Positions 42,921 to 51,949 of a stretch of 64,000 nucleotides of DNA are shown piece after piece. A program made the translations under genes and the position numbers. The notes under the pieces are model-generated. The model was given only the letters and a program-made list of their open reading frames with translations. It was not told where the DNA came from and did not search any database. Each line of letters opens with the position of its first letter. Within the stretch, counting starts at the first letter, position 1. The DNA lies in contig NZ_LT827010.1 of assembly GCF_900119315.1 (NCBI RefSeq), positions 470,001-534,000 of the forward strand, in the 5' to 3' direction. Source of the stretch: Actinoplanes sp. SE50/110 (GTDB lineage: Bacteria > Actinomycetota > Actinomycetes > Mycobacteriales > Micromonosporaceae).

Positions 42921-43664
42921 ATGGCCAACTCACCGGATGTCGAAGAGCCGACGACGGAGTACCCGGCCGTGCCCGAGGAGGCGGAGCCGGGTGCTCCGGC
43001 CGTCCCGCAGGAGCACAGGCCGAGCTTCTTCGCACGGCTGCTGATCTTCATCGGCGTCGTCTTCGCCCTGATCGTCGCGTCCTGCTTCGGCCTGCGCGCG
43101 CTGCACGTGCTGCCCTCGTTCGACAACCCGTTCGCCGACAAGACCACCGACCGCAGCCAGCCCGTGCTGCTGCAGTCCATGCGCGACCTGCACCGCTACG
43201 TCGCGGCCGACGGCACCTTCCAGGTCATCGTCGACCTCCAGCAGAACAAGGACAACATTCCCGACTTCCTGGTCAATCGGCGCATCCTGTTCGTCGGCTC
43301 CGGCACCGTCGAAACCTATGTCGACTTCAGCGCCCTCTCCGGTGACGCCCTCAAGGTCGACAACGAGAAGAAGACGATCGAGCTCACCCTGCCCCCGCCG
43401 CAGCAGTCCCAGGCCGCGCTCGACATGCAGAAGAGCTACGTCGTCGAGGAGGATCGCGGTCTGCTGACCAGCATCGGCGACGCCTTCCACAGCGACACCG
43501 ACAAACAGCAGCGGGTGTACGCGGCGGCCCAACAGAAGATCACCGAGGCGGCCAAGTCGAGCGGCCTGGACCAGCGCGCCCAGCAGAACACGCAGGCCAT
43601 GCTGGAGAGTCTGTTCACACGGTTGGGCTACACCTCGGTCAAGGTCACGTTCACCAACCCCTGA
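42921..43664 (+). CDS. DUF4230 membrane-anchored protein
   Basis: 247 residues. Acidic N-terminus (1-35), one transmembrane helix (about 37-58), then an extracytoplasmic DUF4230 domain: SMRDLHRYVAADGTFQVIVDLQ, FLVNRRILFVGSGTVETYVDF, and a C-terminal helix-rich end with TRLGYTSVKVTF. Function unknown; DUF4230 occurs widely in actinomycetes and firmicutes. Stands alone. Confidence 0.9.
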   Translation: MANSPDVEEPTTEYPAVPEEAEPGAPAVPQEHRPSFFARLLIFIGVVFALIVASCFGLRALHVLPSFDNPFADKTTDRSQPVLLQSMRDLHRYVAADGTFQVIVDLQQNKDNIPDFLVNRRILFVGSGTVETYVDFSALSGDALKVDNEKKTIELTLPPPQQSQAALDMQKSYVVEEDRGLLTSIGDAFHSDTDKQQRVYAAAQQKITEAAKSSGLDQRAQQNTQAMLESLFTRLGYTSVKVTFTNP

Positions 43665-43774
43665 CGGGCTTGACCGGCGGGCGGGCGGCCTCGCGTCGTC
43701 CGCCCGGCGGCCCCCTTCAGCCGGGTGCCTCGCCCGTGTTCTGGGCGGGCTGTGGTCGTCTGTCCGCGTGGGCT

Positions 43775-43960
43775 GCGGTCTTCCGCCTGGCCGCGCTGCG
43801 GTCTTCCGCCTGGCCGCGCTGCGGTCTTCCGCCTGCGGTCTCTTGCCCGGTGCGTCGCGGCCTCCCGCTCGCGGTCTTCCATCTGCGGCCGGTGGCTGCG
43901 TGGTCGCGGTCTTCCATCTGCGGCCTGTGGCTGCGTGGTCGCGGTCTTCCGTCTGTCAGC
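43775..43960. repeat. GCGGTCTTCC repeat array (23-bp and 35-bp units)
   Basis: Three perfect or near-perfect 23-bp units (GCGGTCTTCCGCCTGGCCGC...) start at 43775, 43798 and 43821; then 35-bp units start at 43871 and 43906, with a part unit at 43941. All share GCGGTCTTCC. The whole 43665-44360 gap is repeat-rich with no supported gene. Confidence 0.9.
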
Positions 43961-44237
43961 GGCTGTCTTCTCGCCGGCGGGCTGGGGATCGTGCCGCCGT
44001 GGCGATGGGCTTCGCCGGTTGTTCTCCTCGGGGCACGGGTCGAGGACGACCAGCGCGAAGAGTGACGCCGCCGCCCTGGGGGCAAGGGCGACGGCGTCCG
44101 AATCGGGGGAAGGTGGAGACCGGGCCCGCGATTCTGTAGGTGAGCGGCGAATGCCGCGTTGGTGCGATTCGGTCCCGGCCGGGTATGCCAGCCCGGCTTC
44201 CACCCGGCCGGGAGCCTTTCCACGGCGCCCCGCCGAT

Positions 44238-44300
44238 CTGCCGGCGACGGTGTGCTCGCTGCCGGCGACGGTGTGCTCGCTGCCGGCGACGGTGTGCTCG
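44238..44300. repeat. 21-bp tandem repeat, three units
   Basis: CTGCCGGCGACGGTGTGCTC plus G, repeated at 44238, 44259 and 44280 with no differences. It is 40-60 bp downstream of the convergent PspC gene's stop. Confidence 0.9.
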
Positions 44301-44360
44301 CTGTCAGCGGCGGTCAGCTATCGGTCGGCAGGTGCGCTGGGCGGTGGCTTCAGTGGGTGG

Positions 44361-44564
44361 TCACTCGCTGGGCATCAAGGCCCAGAGGACCAGGTAGGCG
44401 ATGAACTGCGGGCCCGGAAGCAGGCAGGACAGGACGAAGGCCAGGCGGACGACGCCGGTGGAGAGGCCGAAGCGGCGGGCCAGGCCGGCGCAGACGCCGC
44501 CGATCATGCGGTTGTCGCGCGGGCGGGTCAGGCTGTGTGACGCGAGGGGGCGGGTCACTGTCAT
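44361..44564 (-). CDS. PspC-domain small membrane protein
   Basis: 67 residues. The PspC signature is clear: DNRMIGGVCAGLARRFGL followed by one or two hydrophobic helices (RLAFVLSCLLPGPQFIAYLVLWALM). PspC-type proteins sense or respond to envelope stress. GAAGGAG lies before the ATG. It stands alone between repeat tracts. No other phage-shock gene is visible. Confidence 0.88.
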   Translation of the reverse strand: MTVTRPLASHSLTRPRDNRMIGGVCAGLARRFGLSTGVVRLAFVLSCLLPGPQFIAYLVLWALMPSE

Positions 44565-44816
44565 CCACTCCTTCAGTGGTGGCCGGGGCGGTTTTGCCCT
44601 GGACCACTTCGACGTTAGGTACCGGGCCACGGCCGTCCCTCATCCCGAAGATGGAGAGTTCCGGCCCGCTTCCCGTAGGGGAAACCCGTACCCGAATGTC
44701 GCCCTTCGTTAACTTTTCCCGCTCCATGCCGGCCTCGCTCCATGCCGCCGCCGCTTCCCGCGGTCCACGCGGTCCACGCGCCATGCCGCCCTTGCTCCAC
44801 GCGGTCCTCGCTCCAC

Positions 44817-44880
44817 GGGGTTCTCGCTCCACGGGGTTCTCGCTCCACGGGGTTCTCGCTCCACGGGGTTCTCGCTCCAC
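44817..44880. repeat. 16-bp tandem repeat (4 perfect units, degenerate flanks)
   Basis: GGGGTTCTCGCTCCAC is repeated at 44817, 44833, 44849 and 44865. Related 16-bp units (GGTCCTTCCTCGGCGC) follow at about 44883. It is in the 44565-45231 gap, which has no supported gene and turns less GC-rich toward the ABC ATPase gene. Confidence 0.92.
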
Positions 44881-45231
44881 GGGGTCCTTCCTCGGCGCGG
44901 TCCTTCCTCGGCGCGGTCCTCGCGGCGCCGCCTCCGCCGTCCGCCGCTCCAGGTGTCGGCGTCGGCGGTCGTCTGCTCGCGGTGTTCGTCCGGGGTACGC
45001 GCCGCGGTTTTAGCGGGCGGGGCTGGTCGCTTTGCTGACCGGGAGAAATGTCGGTTCTTGCTGGGAACGTGCACAGAATGGGGCCGAGAGTTCGGATCTC
45101 CGTAATCGATTGATCACTATCCGCGAATGGCACGTTCGCCCGATGGCAAAGCATCGACGCCACTCGCAAAGTCATTAACCGATCGCCGACCGTCGTGGGA
45201 TCGGGATCACAGTCGATCGGGGAGGTTGGCG

Positions 45232-46527
45232 GTGTCCACCGTCGCGCTCAAGGATGTCAGCAAGGTTTGGCCGGATGGCACGCTCGCTGTGGATCGGGTG
45301 TCCCTCGATGTGCGCGACGGCGAGTTCATGGTGCTGCTGGGGCCTTCGGGCTGCGGCAAGTCGACCGTGCTCCGCATGATCGCCGGCCTGGAGGATCCCA
45401 CCGAGGGCGACATCCTGCTGAACGGGGAGCCGGTCCTCGACGTGCCTCCGCGCGACCGCAGCATCGCCATGGTGTTTCAGGATTTCGCGCTCTATCCGCA
45501 CATGACGGTGGCCGACAACATCGGATTCCCGTTGAAGCTTTCCGGCGTCGAGCCGGGGTCGCGGTCCGACCGGGTGGGCACGGTGGCCGGCGCGCTCGGG
45601 ATCGGCGAGGTGCTGGGGCGGCGGCCGAGTCAGTTGTCCGGCGGGCAGCGGCAGCGGGTGGCGATGGGCCGGGCCATGGTGCGGCGGCCGGGCATCTTCC
45701 TGATGGACGAGCCACTCTCCAACCTGGACAGCGGTCTGCGCGCCGAACTGCGGGCCGAGATCACCAGCATGACCCGGGAGCTCGGGGTCACCACCATGTA
45801 CGTGACGCATGATCAGGCCGAGGCGCTCACCATGGCGGACCGGGTGGCGATCATGCGGCGCGGGGTGCTGCAGGACCTGGGCACGCCGACCGAGGTGTAC
45901 CGGCGGCCGGCGACGCTCTACGTCGCGGCTTTCCTGGGGTCGCCGCGGATGAACCTGCTGGAGGCCCAGGTCTACGTGCACCTGGACCGGTTCGTCGCGT
46001 TGAACTTCGGGGAGCAGACGCTCTATCTCGGCTGGACGGATCCGCGGTCGCGGGCGGTGGCCCGCTACCACGGTGAGCGGATCGTGGTGGGGGTGCGGGC
46101 CGAGGCGCTCACCCCGGTGACCCCCGACACACCCGGCACGGTGTTGCACGGCCGGATCCGGTATCTGGAGCACCACGGGCACGAATCGCTGGCCTACCTG
46201 GATGTCGGGGCGACCGCGATCGTGGTCGACGAGGTCGGCGGGCCGGTGCGCGGCCCGGCGACCGGGGGTGGCGCGTTGAAGCGGCTCGGCGGAGCCCTGC
46301 AGCGGCTCACCCGGTCGGCGCCGGAGGAGGCGTCGGAGAGCCCGGTCGCGCCGGTCAGTGTGCTGAACGATCCGGGCCGGCATCACCGTAAGCCGGCCGA
46401 GCTGTCGGTGCGGCTGGCGCCGTATCCGGCGGTCACTCCGGGCCACCCATTGACCGTGGCGGTGCAGATGGACGCCGTGCACTTCTTTGACGAGCGCGGC
46501 GACCGCATCGACGTGGGCTGGCGCTGA
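45232..46527 (+). CDS. Sugar-type ABC transporter ATPase (MsmK/UgpC-like)
   Basis: 431 residues. Complete nucleotide-binding domain: Walker A GPSGCGKST (37-45), Q-loop Gln83, LSGGQ (135-139), Walker B IFLMDE (155-160) and THDQ. The C-terminal TOBE/regulatory region is long (about 245-431). Closest to the CUT1 ATPases that energise several sugar importers. No permease or binding protein is next to it, so it may serve importers encoded elsewhere. GGGGAGG is 6-7 nt before the GTG; the longer upstream frame lacks a ribosome site. Confidence 0.92.
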   Translation: MSTVALKDVSKVWPDGTLAVDRVSLDVRDGEFMVLLGPSGCGKSTVLRMIAGLEDPTEGDILLNGEPVLDVPPRDRSIAMVFQDFALYPHMTVADNIGFPLKLSGVEPGSRSDRVGTVAGALGIGEVLGRRPSQLSGGQRQRVAMGRAMVRRPGIFLMDEPLSNLDSGLRAELRAEITSMTRELGVTTMYVTHDQAEALTMADRVAIMRRGVLQDLGTPTEVYRRPATLYVAAFLGSPRMNLLEAQVYVHLDRFVALNFGEQTLYLGWTDPRSRAVARYHGERIVVGVRAEALTPVTPDTPGTVLHGRIRYLEHHGHESLAYLDVGATAIVVDEVGGPVRGPATGGGALKRLGGALQRLTRSAPEEASESPVAPVSVLNDPGRHHRKPAELSVRLAPYPAVTPGHPLTVAVQMDAVHFFDERGDRIDVGWR

Positions 46528-46541
46528 CCCGGGGGGATGAG

Positions 46542-47108
46542 GTGCCGGGTACCGAGGGGGAGCGCCACTTCCGGGCGGGATCGCGGATGCCTCCTGCCAC
46601 CGAACGGCCACAGCGCGTAGGCTGCAGCACGGTGGAGGACAGGATCGGCCAGACCGTGCGTTCGGCTCCGGGTGGGGAGCCGAGGGTCGATGCCGCCCGG
46701 CCACGGCCCGTTTCCCCGGTGCTGCTGGACCGGGCGTTCGGCCACGCCGACATCACCCTTCTGCGGCACGAGGTGACCCGGCTGCTGCCCGCGGTCGGGG
46801 TCTCCGGTGACCGCCTCTCCGGTTACGTGCTCGCCATCAACGAGGTGATCACGAATGTGGTGCTGCACGCCGGCGGGCACGGCCGGATCGTGCTGCGGCT
46901 GGAGGCGGGGTCGGTCTGGTGTGTGGTCACCGATTCGGGGCCGGGCATCCCGGAGGGCTGTCTGGACGGCGATCTTCTCCCCGGTACGGATGAGATCGGT
47001 GGTCGTGGGCTGTGGCTGGCGCACCAGTTGTGTGACGAGGTGACGACGGCCACGGGCCCGATCGGCACCTCGATCGGCCTCCGAATGGATCTTGTTACGG
47101 CGAGCTGA
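46542..47108 (+). CDS. HATPase-fold (anti-sigma kinase-like) ATP-binding protein
   Basis: 188 residues. A GHKL ATPase domain covers about 60-180: N-box AINEVITNVVLHA, G1 DSGPGIPEG, G2 GGRGLWLAHQ. Such single-domain proteins (RsbW/SpoIIAB-like) bind anti-sigma-factor antagonists or act as phosphatase partners in actinomycete signalling. The start is uncertain: GTG 46542 after GGGGGG, or GTG 46632 (VEDRIG), which removes a poorly conserved 30-residue lead. Confidence 0.87.
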   Translation: MPGTEGERHFRAGSRMPPATERPQRVGCSTVEDRIGQTVRSAPGGEPRVDAARPRPVSPVLLDRAFGHADITLLRHEVTRLLPAVGVSGDRLSGYVLAINEVITNVVLHAGGHGRIVLRLEAGSVWCVVTDSGPGIPEGCLDGDLLPGTDEIGGRGLWLAHQLCDEVTTATGPIGTSIGLRMDLVTAS

Positions 47109-47206
47109 AAGCTGAAACAGCAGCTTGACCGGCTTATGAAACACCGCGGAAATGTGAAGGCGCCCTTCGCCTCTCGTTGTGCGGCGGGTGCGACTACATT
47201 GGGCGC

Positions 47207-47947
47207 GTGCTCGGACTTCCTTCCCAGGTGACCGCCTGCCTTTTCGATCTTGACGGGGTGCTCACGCAGACCGCCCTTGTGCACAGTGCCGCGTGGAAAC
47301 AAACGTTCGACACGTTCCTCGAATCGTGGGCCCGGCAGCATGATCAAGAGTTTGTGCCGTTCGATTCAGGCGCCGACTATCACCGATATGTCGACGGCCG
47401 TCAGCGCGCTGACGGCGTCCGCACCTTCCTCGCCTCCCGTGGCATCACCCTGCCCGAGGGCACCCCGGACGACGATCCCGACCAGGAGACCGTCAACGGC
47501 GTCGGCAACCGGAAGAACATCCTGGTGCTGCAGAAGATCAAGGAGGGCGCCGTTCAGGTCTACCCCGGATCGGTGGAGTACCTGAAGGCGGCCAAGGCAG
47601 CCGGCCTGCGCCGTGCCGTCGTCTCGGCCAGCGCCAACTGCAAGGACGTCCTGGAGGCGGCCGGTATCGCCGACCTCCTGGAGGCCCGGGTGGACGGCGT
47701 CGTCGCCCGGGAACTGGGCCTGCCGGGCAAGCCCGCGCCGGACACGTTCCTGCACGGCGCGAAACTGCTCGGCCTCGATCCGGCCGCCTGCGCGGTCTTC
47801 GAGGACGCCCAGGCCGGTGTCGCCGCGGGCCGGGCCGGCCGGTTCGGTCTGGTGATCGGCGTCGACCGGGTGGGCCAGGCCGAAGCGCTGCGGGAGAACG
47901 GCGCCGACGTCGTGGTCGATGACCTGGCCGACCTGCTCGACCAGTAA
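47207..47947 (+). CDS. pgmB: HAD-family beta-phosphoglucomutase-like enzyme
   Basis: 246-residue HAD hydrolase-fold protein. Motif I FDLDGVLTQT has the nucleophile Asp14 and Asp16; motif II VSASANC, motif III GKPAPDTF and motif IV FEDAQAG are present. It is 46 bp upstream of a GH65 phosphorylase, the classic pairing in which the phosphorylase releases beta-glucose 1-phosphate and this enzyme turns it into glucose 6-phosphate. The GTG start matches the usual N-terminus; the mRNA may be near-leaderless. Confidence 0.93.
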   Translation: MLGLPSQVTACLFDLDGVLTQTALVHSAAWKQTFDTFLESWARQHDQEFVPFDSGADYHRYVDGRQRADGVRTFLASRGITLPEGTPDDDPDQETVNGVGNRKNILVLQKIKEGAVQVYPGSVEYLKAAKAAGLRRAVVSASANCKDVLEAAGIADLLEARVDGVVARELGLPGKPAPDTFLHGAKLLGLDPAACAVFEDAQAGVAAGRAGRFGLVIGVDRVGQAEALRENGADVVVDDLADLLDQ

Positions 47948-47993
47948 TTAAACGAAGATCGATAACCAAGATCGATAAAGAAGAGGCACGACC

Positions 47994-50360
47994 GTGATCC
48001 GTGAACGGGCCTACCCCGTCGACCCCTGGCACATCCGGGAGACCCGGCTGGACCTGGACCTGCTGGCCCAGTCCGAGTCGGTTTTCGCTCTCTCGAACGG
48101 CCATATCGGGATACGCGGGAATCTGGATGAGGGTGAGCCGCACGGCCTGCCCGGGACGTATCTGAATTCGTTCTTCGAGCTGCGGCCGATGCCGCACGCC
48201 GAGGCGGGGTACGGCTTCCCCGAGTCCGGCCAGACCATGGTCAACGTCACCAACGCCAAGCTGATGCGGCTGCTGGTCGACGACGAGCCGTTCGACGTGC
48301 GCTACGGCGAGCTGCGGTCCCACGAGCGTGTCCTGGACATGCGCGCCGGCACCCTGGAGCGGGTGGTGGAGTGGGTCTCCCCGTCCGGCCAGGGCGTGCG
48401 GGTGCGCACCGTGCGGCTGGTCTCGTTCACCCAGCGCGCGGTCGTCGCCTTCCTCTACGAGGTCGAGCCGTTGGACGGCGCCGCCCGGCTGATCCTGCAG
48501 TCCGAGCTGGTGGCCAACGAGCAGCTGCCGCCGCAGAGCAAGGACCCGCGGGTGGCCGCGGTGCTGGAGCAGCCGTTGCAGGCCGAGGAGATGCTGGAGC
48601 AGCGCTCCGGTGGCCTGCTGGTGCACCACACCAAGGTCAGCGACCTGCGCATGGCGGCCGCCATGGAGCACCTGGTGGAGACGCCGGGCCGGCACGCGAT
48701 CACCACCGAGGGACACGACGACTGGCTGCGCACCACGGTCGCCTGCCGTCTGGAGCCGGGGCAGAAGCTGCGGGTGGTCAAGCTCGCCGCGTACGGCTGG
48801 TCCTCGATGCGCTCGCTGCCCGCCCTGCGCGATCAGGTCGGCGCCGCCCTGGCCAGCGCCCGCCTGGACGGCTGGGAGGGGCTGGTCCAGCAGCAGCGCG
48901 AGTTCCTCGACGGCTTCTGGGACCATTCGGACGTACGGGTCGAGGGCGACCCGGAGGTGCAGCAGGCGGTCCGGTTCGGCCTGTTCCACACGCTGCAGGC
49001 CGGCGCCCGGGCGGAGCAGCGCCCGATCGGGTCGAAGGGCCTGACCGGCCCCGGCTACGACGGCCACACGTTCTGGGACGCCGAGACGTTCGTGCTGCCC
49101 GCGCTGACCTACACCCAGCCGTCCGCCGCGGCAGACGTGCTGCGCTGGCGGCATTCGACGCTGGACCTGGCCCGGGAGCGGGCGCAGACGCTGGGGCTGC
49201 AGGGCGCGGCCTTCCCATGGCGGACCATCCGCGGGCAGGAGTGCTCGGGGTACTGGCCGGCCGGCACCGCGGGCTTCCACATCGGCGCGGACATCGCCGA
49301 CGCGGTCCGGCGGTACGTGCAGGCCACCGGCGACTACGACTTCGAGCGGGAGGTCGGCCTGGAGCTGCTGGTCGAGACGGCCCGGCTGTGGCGGTCGTTG
49401 GGGCACCACGACCGGCACGGGCGGTTCCACATCGACGGCGTCACCGGTCCGGACGAGTACACCGCGGTGGTGAACGACAACATCTACACCAACCTGATGG
49501 CCCAGCAGAACCTGATGGCCGCGGTGGACGCCTGCAAGCGGCACCCGGACCTGGCGCGCCGGTTCGGGGTGGACGACGAGGAGGCTGCCTCGTGGCGGGA
49601 TGCCGCGGCGGCGGTGCACATCCCGTACGACCGCGAACTGGGTGTGCATCAGCAGTGCGAGGGCTTCACCCGGCTGCAGGAGTGGGACTTCGAGAACACT
49701 CCGCCGGAGGGCTACCCGCTGCTGCTCAACTACCCGTATTTCGACCTGTACCGCAAGCAGGTGGTGAAGCAGGCCGACCTGGTGATGGCGATGTACATCC
49801 GGGGTGACGCCTTCACGCCGGAGGAGAAGGCGCGCAACTTCGCGTACTACGACGCCCGCACCGTGCGGGACTCCTCGCTGTCCGCCTGCATCCAGGCGGT
49901 GATGGCGGCCGAGACCGGGCATCTGGAGCTGGCGCACGACTATCTGGGCGAGGCCGCCCTGATGGACCTGCACGACCTGCACCAGAACGCGCGGGACGGC
50001 GTGCACGTGGCGTCGCTGGCCGGTTCCTGGATCGCGCTGGTCGCCGGGCTCGGCGGGATGCGCGATTTCAACGGGCAGCTGTCGTTCGCGCCGCGACTGC
50101 CCAGCCGGATCAACAACCTGGAGTTCTCGCTGCTCTGGCGGGGTCTGCGGCTGCGGGTCAACGTGACCGCGAGCGAGGTCACCTACTCGCTGCGCAACGG
50201 CGGCGGCTCGGCCCGGCTCACTCTGCTGCACCACGGCAAGGAGATCGAGGTGACCCAGGTCCGCCCGGTGACCATGGCGATCCCGGCGCCCGGCCCGGCC
50301 GGCCCGGCGCCGACCCAGCCGGCCGGCCGCGCGCCGGTGCGGCGCGCCACGCCGAACTGA
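47994..50360 (+). CDS. Glycoside hydrolase family 65 phosphorylase
   Basis: 788-residue GH65 enzyme. The catalytic acid is Glu488 in GVTGPDEYTAVV; WP-AGTAGFHIGADIADAV and the RTI region fit the maltose/trehalose/kojibiose phosphorylase group, which converts an alpha-glucoside plus phosphate to beta-glucose 1-phosphate and sugar. The exact substrate cannot be told. The GTG has AGAGG upstream. It follows the beta-PGM gene; a strong bidirectional terminator follows. Confidence 0.94.
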   Translation: MIRERAYPVDPWHIRETRLDLDLLAQSESVFALSNGHIGIRGNLDEGEPHGLPGTYLNSFFELRPMPHAEAGYGFPESGQTMVNVTNAKLMRLLVDDEPFDVRYGELRSHERVLDMRAGTLERVVEWVSPSGQGVRVRTVRLVSFTQRAVVAFLYEVEPLDGAARLILQSELVANEQLPPQSKDPRVAAVLEQPLQAEEMLEQRSGGLLVHHTKVSDLRMAAAMEHLVETPGRHAITTEGHDDWLRTTVACRLEPGQKLRVVKLAAYGWSSMRSLPALRDQVGAALASARLDGWEGLVQQQREFLDGFWDHSDVRVEGDPEVQQAVRFGLFHTLQAGARAEQRPIGSKGLTGPGYDGHTFWDAETFVLPALTYTQPSAAADVLRWRHSTLDLARERAQTLGLQGAAFPWRTIRGQECSGYWPAGTAGFHIGADIADAVRRYVQATGDYDFEREVGLELLVETARLWRSLGHHDRHGRFHIDGVTGPDEYTAVVNDNIYTNLMAQQNLMAAVDACKRHPDLARRFGVDDEEAASWRDAAAAVHIPYDRELGVHQQCEGFTRLQEWDFENTPPEGYPLLLNYPYFDLYRKQVVKQADLVMAMYIRGDAFTPEEKARNFAYYDARTVRDSSLSACIQAVMAAETGHLELAHDYLGEAALMDLHDLHQNARDGVHVASLAGSWIALVAGLGGMRDFNGQLSFAPRLPSRINNLEFSLLWRGLRLRVNVTASEVTYSLRNGGGSARLTLLHHGKEIEVTQVRPVTMAIPAPGPAGPAPTQPAGRAPVRRATPN

Positions 50361-50370
50361 CGTAGAGCGG

Positions 50371-50405
50371 AAAAAGGGCCTCCCGCACGGCGGGAGGCCC
50401 TTTTT
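50371..50405. terminator. Bidirectional intrinsic terminator
   Basis: AAAAAGGGCCTCCCG-CACGG-CGGGAGGCCCTTTTT: a 15-bp stem with U5 on either strand, between the convergent GH65 and cell-wall hydrolase genes. Confidence 0.95.
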
Positions 50406-50413
50406 GCGACCGG

Positions 50414-51451
50414 TCAGAGCAGCGATACGTGGACGTGGTCCGTGTGGTCGCTCGGGCCGTGGTACGCGTGCCAGTTGTTGGTCGCCGGGAACCAGATCTG
50501 CTTGTACCAGATCACGTAGTAGATCCCGAGCCGGTCGGCGTTGCGTACCAGGAACGCGGTGAGGTCGTTGCCGTACCGCATCATGTCGCTGTTGTGCGCG
50601 ACCGAGAAGCCGCTCTTCTGCAGGGACCAGTCGCAGGCCCGACCCTTCGGATGCTCGAACGGGCCGCCGTCGCGGTGGCACCCGACGAAGCGGTTGAAGC
50701 CGGCTTTCTTCACCTCCTGGTAGAGGTGCAGGGTGCGCTTGGTGATGCAACCGCTGGTGGTCGGGTCGTCCACGGTGCAGGACTCGGGCGAGAATCCGCC
50801 GCTGGAGTTGCGCGGCGCGGGGGCCGCGACCTTGGACGTCGCGTCGACGAAACCGGCGGTGATGGTCTTGTTGATGCCGGTGCCACCACCGAGCAGGTCG
50901 AGCTGGCTCTCCGCAGTGTCGTGCTGCTTCTGCTGGATGGAGAGCTGCTGCTGCTCGTTCTTCAGCTCGGCGTCGAGCGCCGACTTGCTGTTGGTGATCG
51001 TGGCGAGCGTGGTGTTCAGATCCTTCAGCTTGTCGTCGTTGAGCTTGTTGATCTCCTCAAGACCGATGGCCTTGTGCAGGAAGTCGCTCGACGAGTCGGC
51101 CCGCAGCAGGAAGCCGACCGTGGTGAGCTGGCCGATCTGGTACTGCTGCCGGGCGATCGCGTTGACCTCCGGGATCAGCGCGTCGCGGCGCTTCTCCGCG
51201 GCGGAGATCTGGGTGGCGAGGTCCTTCTGCTTCTTCTGCGAGGCCTCGACCGCGAGCTTGGCGTTCACGTACCGCCGGTTGGTCGCCTCGATCTGATCGG
51301 AGAGGTCGTCGCCGTCGTCACCCTCCGAGGGTGTCGTCGACGAACTGCCGCTCGGCGCGGCGTGTGCCGGCGTGACGGGCGCCACGAATATCGTGGTGGC
51401 CACGAGCGGCGCCAGGGCAAGCATCAGCCACCGGCGGGGACGTGCGGTCAT
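50414..51451 (-). CDS. Secreted coiled-coil LAS-type cell-wall hydrolase, paralog A
   Basis: 345 residues. Signal peptide about 1-32; coiled coil about 50-185 (resembles RipA/NlpC-type linkers); C-terminal domain with the LAS metallopeptidase pattern: His267 and Asp274 in HPKGRACD, and HVH at 339-341, as in D-Ala-D-Ala carboxypeptidase/VanY-like zinc enzymes, although the family is often left as coiled-coil domain protein. ATG after AGGAAGGA. It is preceded by a c-di-AMP-type riboswitch, like its divergent paralog at 51950, which has exactly the same length. Confidence 0.85.
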   Translation of the reverse strand: MTARPRRWLMLALAPLVATTIFVAPVTPAHAAPSGSSSTTPSEGDDGDDLSDQIEATNRRYVNAKLAVEASQKKQKDLATQISAAEKRRDALIPEVNAIARQQYQIGQLTTVGFLLRADSSSDFLHKAIGLEEINKLNDDKLKDLNTTLATITNSKSALDAELKNEQQQLSIQQKQHDTAESQLDLLGGGTGINKTITAGFVDATSKVAAPAPRNSSGGFSPESCTVDDPTTSGCITKRTLHLYQEVKKAGFNRFVGCHRDGGPFEHPKGRACDWSLQKSGFSVAHNSDMMRYGNDLTAFLVRNADRLGIYYVIWYKQIWFPATNNWHAYHGPSDHTDHVHVSLL

Positions 51452-51467
51452 CAACTATCCTTCCTAG

Positions 51468-51590
51468 TCACCGCCGACCGAGTTAGCTGACGGGTTCGGG
51501 ACGGAAGCTATCCCTACCGCTTATCGCGGATTCACCCCAACTACCTGGTTCCCCGGCTCACCTTTCGGTGATTGGGCGGCGGCCTGCCGG
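51468..51590 (-). ncRNA. ydaO/yuaA-type c-di-AMP riboswitch, leader of paralog A
   Basis: On the minus strand the leader has the class hallmarks: CCGGGGAACCAGG, GGGGTGAATCCGCG, AGCGGTAGGG and CCCGAACCCGTCAGCTAAC, followed by the AGGAAGGA ribosome site. In actinomycetes this class sits before cell-wall hydrolase genes and turns expression off when c-di-AMP is high. Boundaries are approximate. Confidence 0.9.
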
Positions 51591-51799
51591 CAACTCGGGG
51601 GCGGTGCCGTCCTGGCAGGACCGGCGGCCAGTTTACCTGAGATATCTCCGGACATCAGGGTCCGGGAAATGGCAAAGCTGTTACCGCCCAACGACTTTCC
51701 GTAATCGCCACCACCATTGGTGACCGCCTCGTAGCAATCGGTGCGAGAACTGTCGATTCCTCGATCGAGTGGGTATGGTCTGATGCGGTTCCCACCCGG

Positions 51800-51936
51800 G
51801 GACCGCCGCCTAATCGCAGATCCTGAGAATTCTGAGCGAGCCGGGGATCCACATTCTTCCGGGGTGAATCCGCGCCAGCGGTAGGGGTTTCCTTCGTCCC
51901 GAACCCGTCAGCTAACCCGGCCGGCGGCCGACGGAA
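51800..51936 (+). ncRNA. ydaO/yuaA-type c-di-AMP riboswitch, leader of paralog B
   Basis: The + strand leader has GAGCCGGGGATCCAC, GGGGTGAATCCGCG, CAGCGGTAGGGG, and CCCGAACCCGTCAGCTAACC then CCGGCGG, the strongly conserved 3' part of the class. The GGAAGGA ribosome site lies at 51933-51939. It mirrors the leader of the divergent paralog. Boundaries are approximate. Confidence 0.92.
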
Positions 51937-51949
51937 GGAAATGGACCCT

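Noticed and set aside
43775..43960. Possible CRISPR array with 23/35-bp periods
   Set aside because: Parts between repeats are themselves repeats, not unique spacers; unit length changes along the tract.
44140..44397. Small + strand frame with CRRR repeats
   Set aside because: Encoded by the 21-bp tandem repeat; no ribosome site.
44817..44920. Possible CRISPR array
   Set aside because: The 16-bp units are directly tandem with no spacers, and no cas genes are present.
47538..50750. Open frame of about 1070 codons on the minus strand
   Set aside because: It is the GC-rich antisense shadow of beta-PGM and GH65; its sequence is Arg/Gly/Val-rich without domains.
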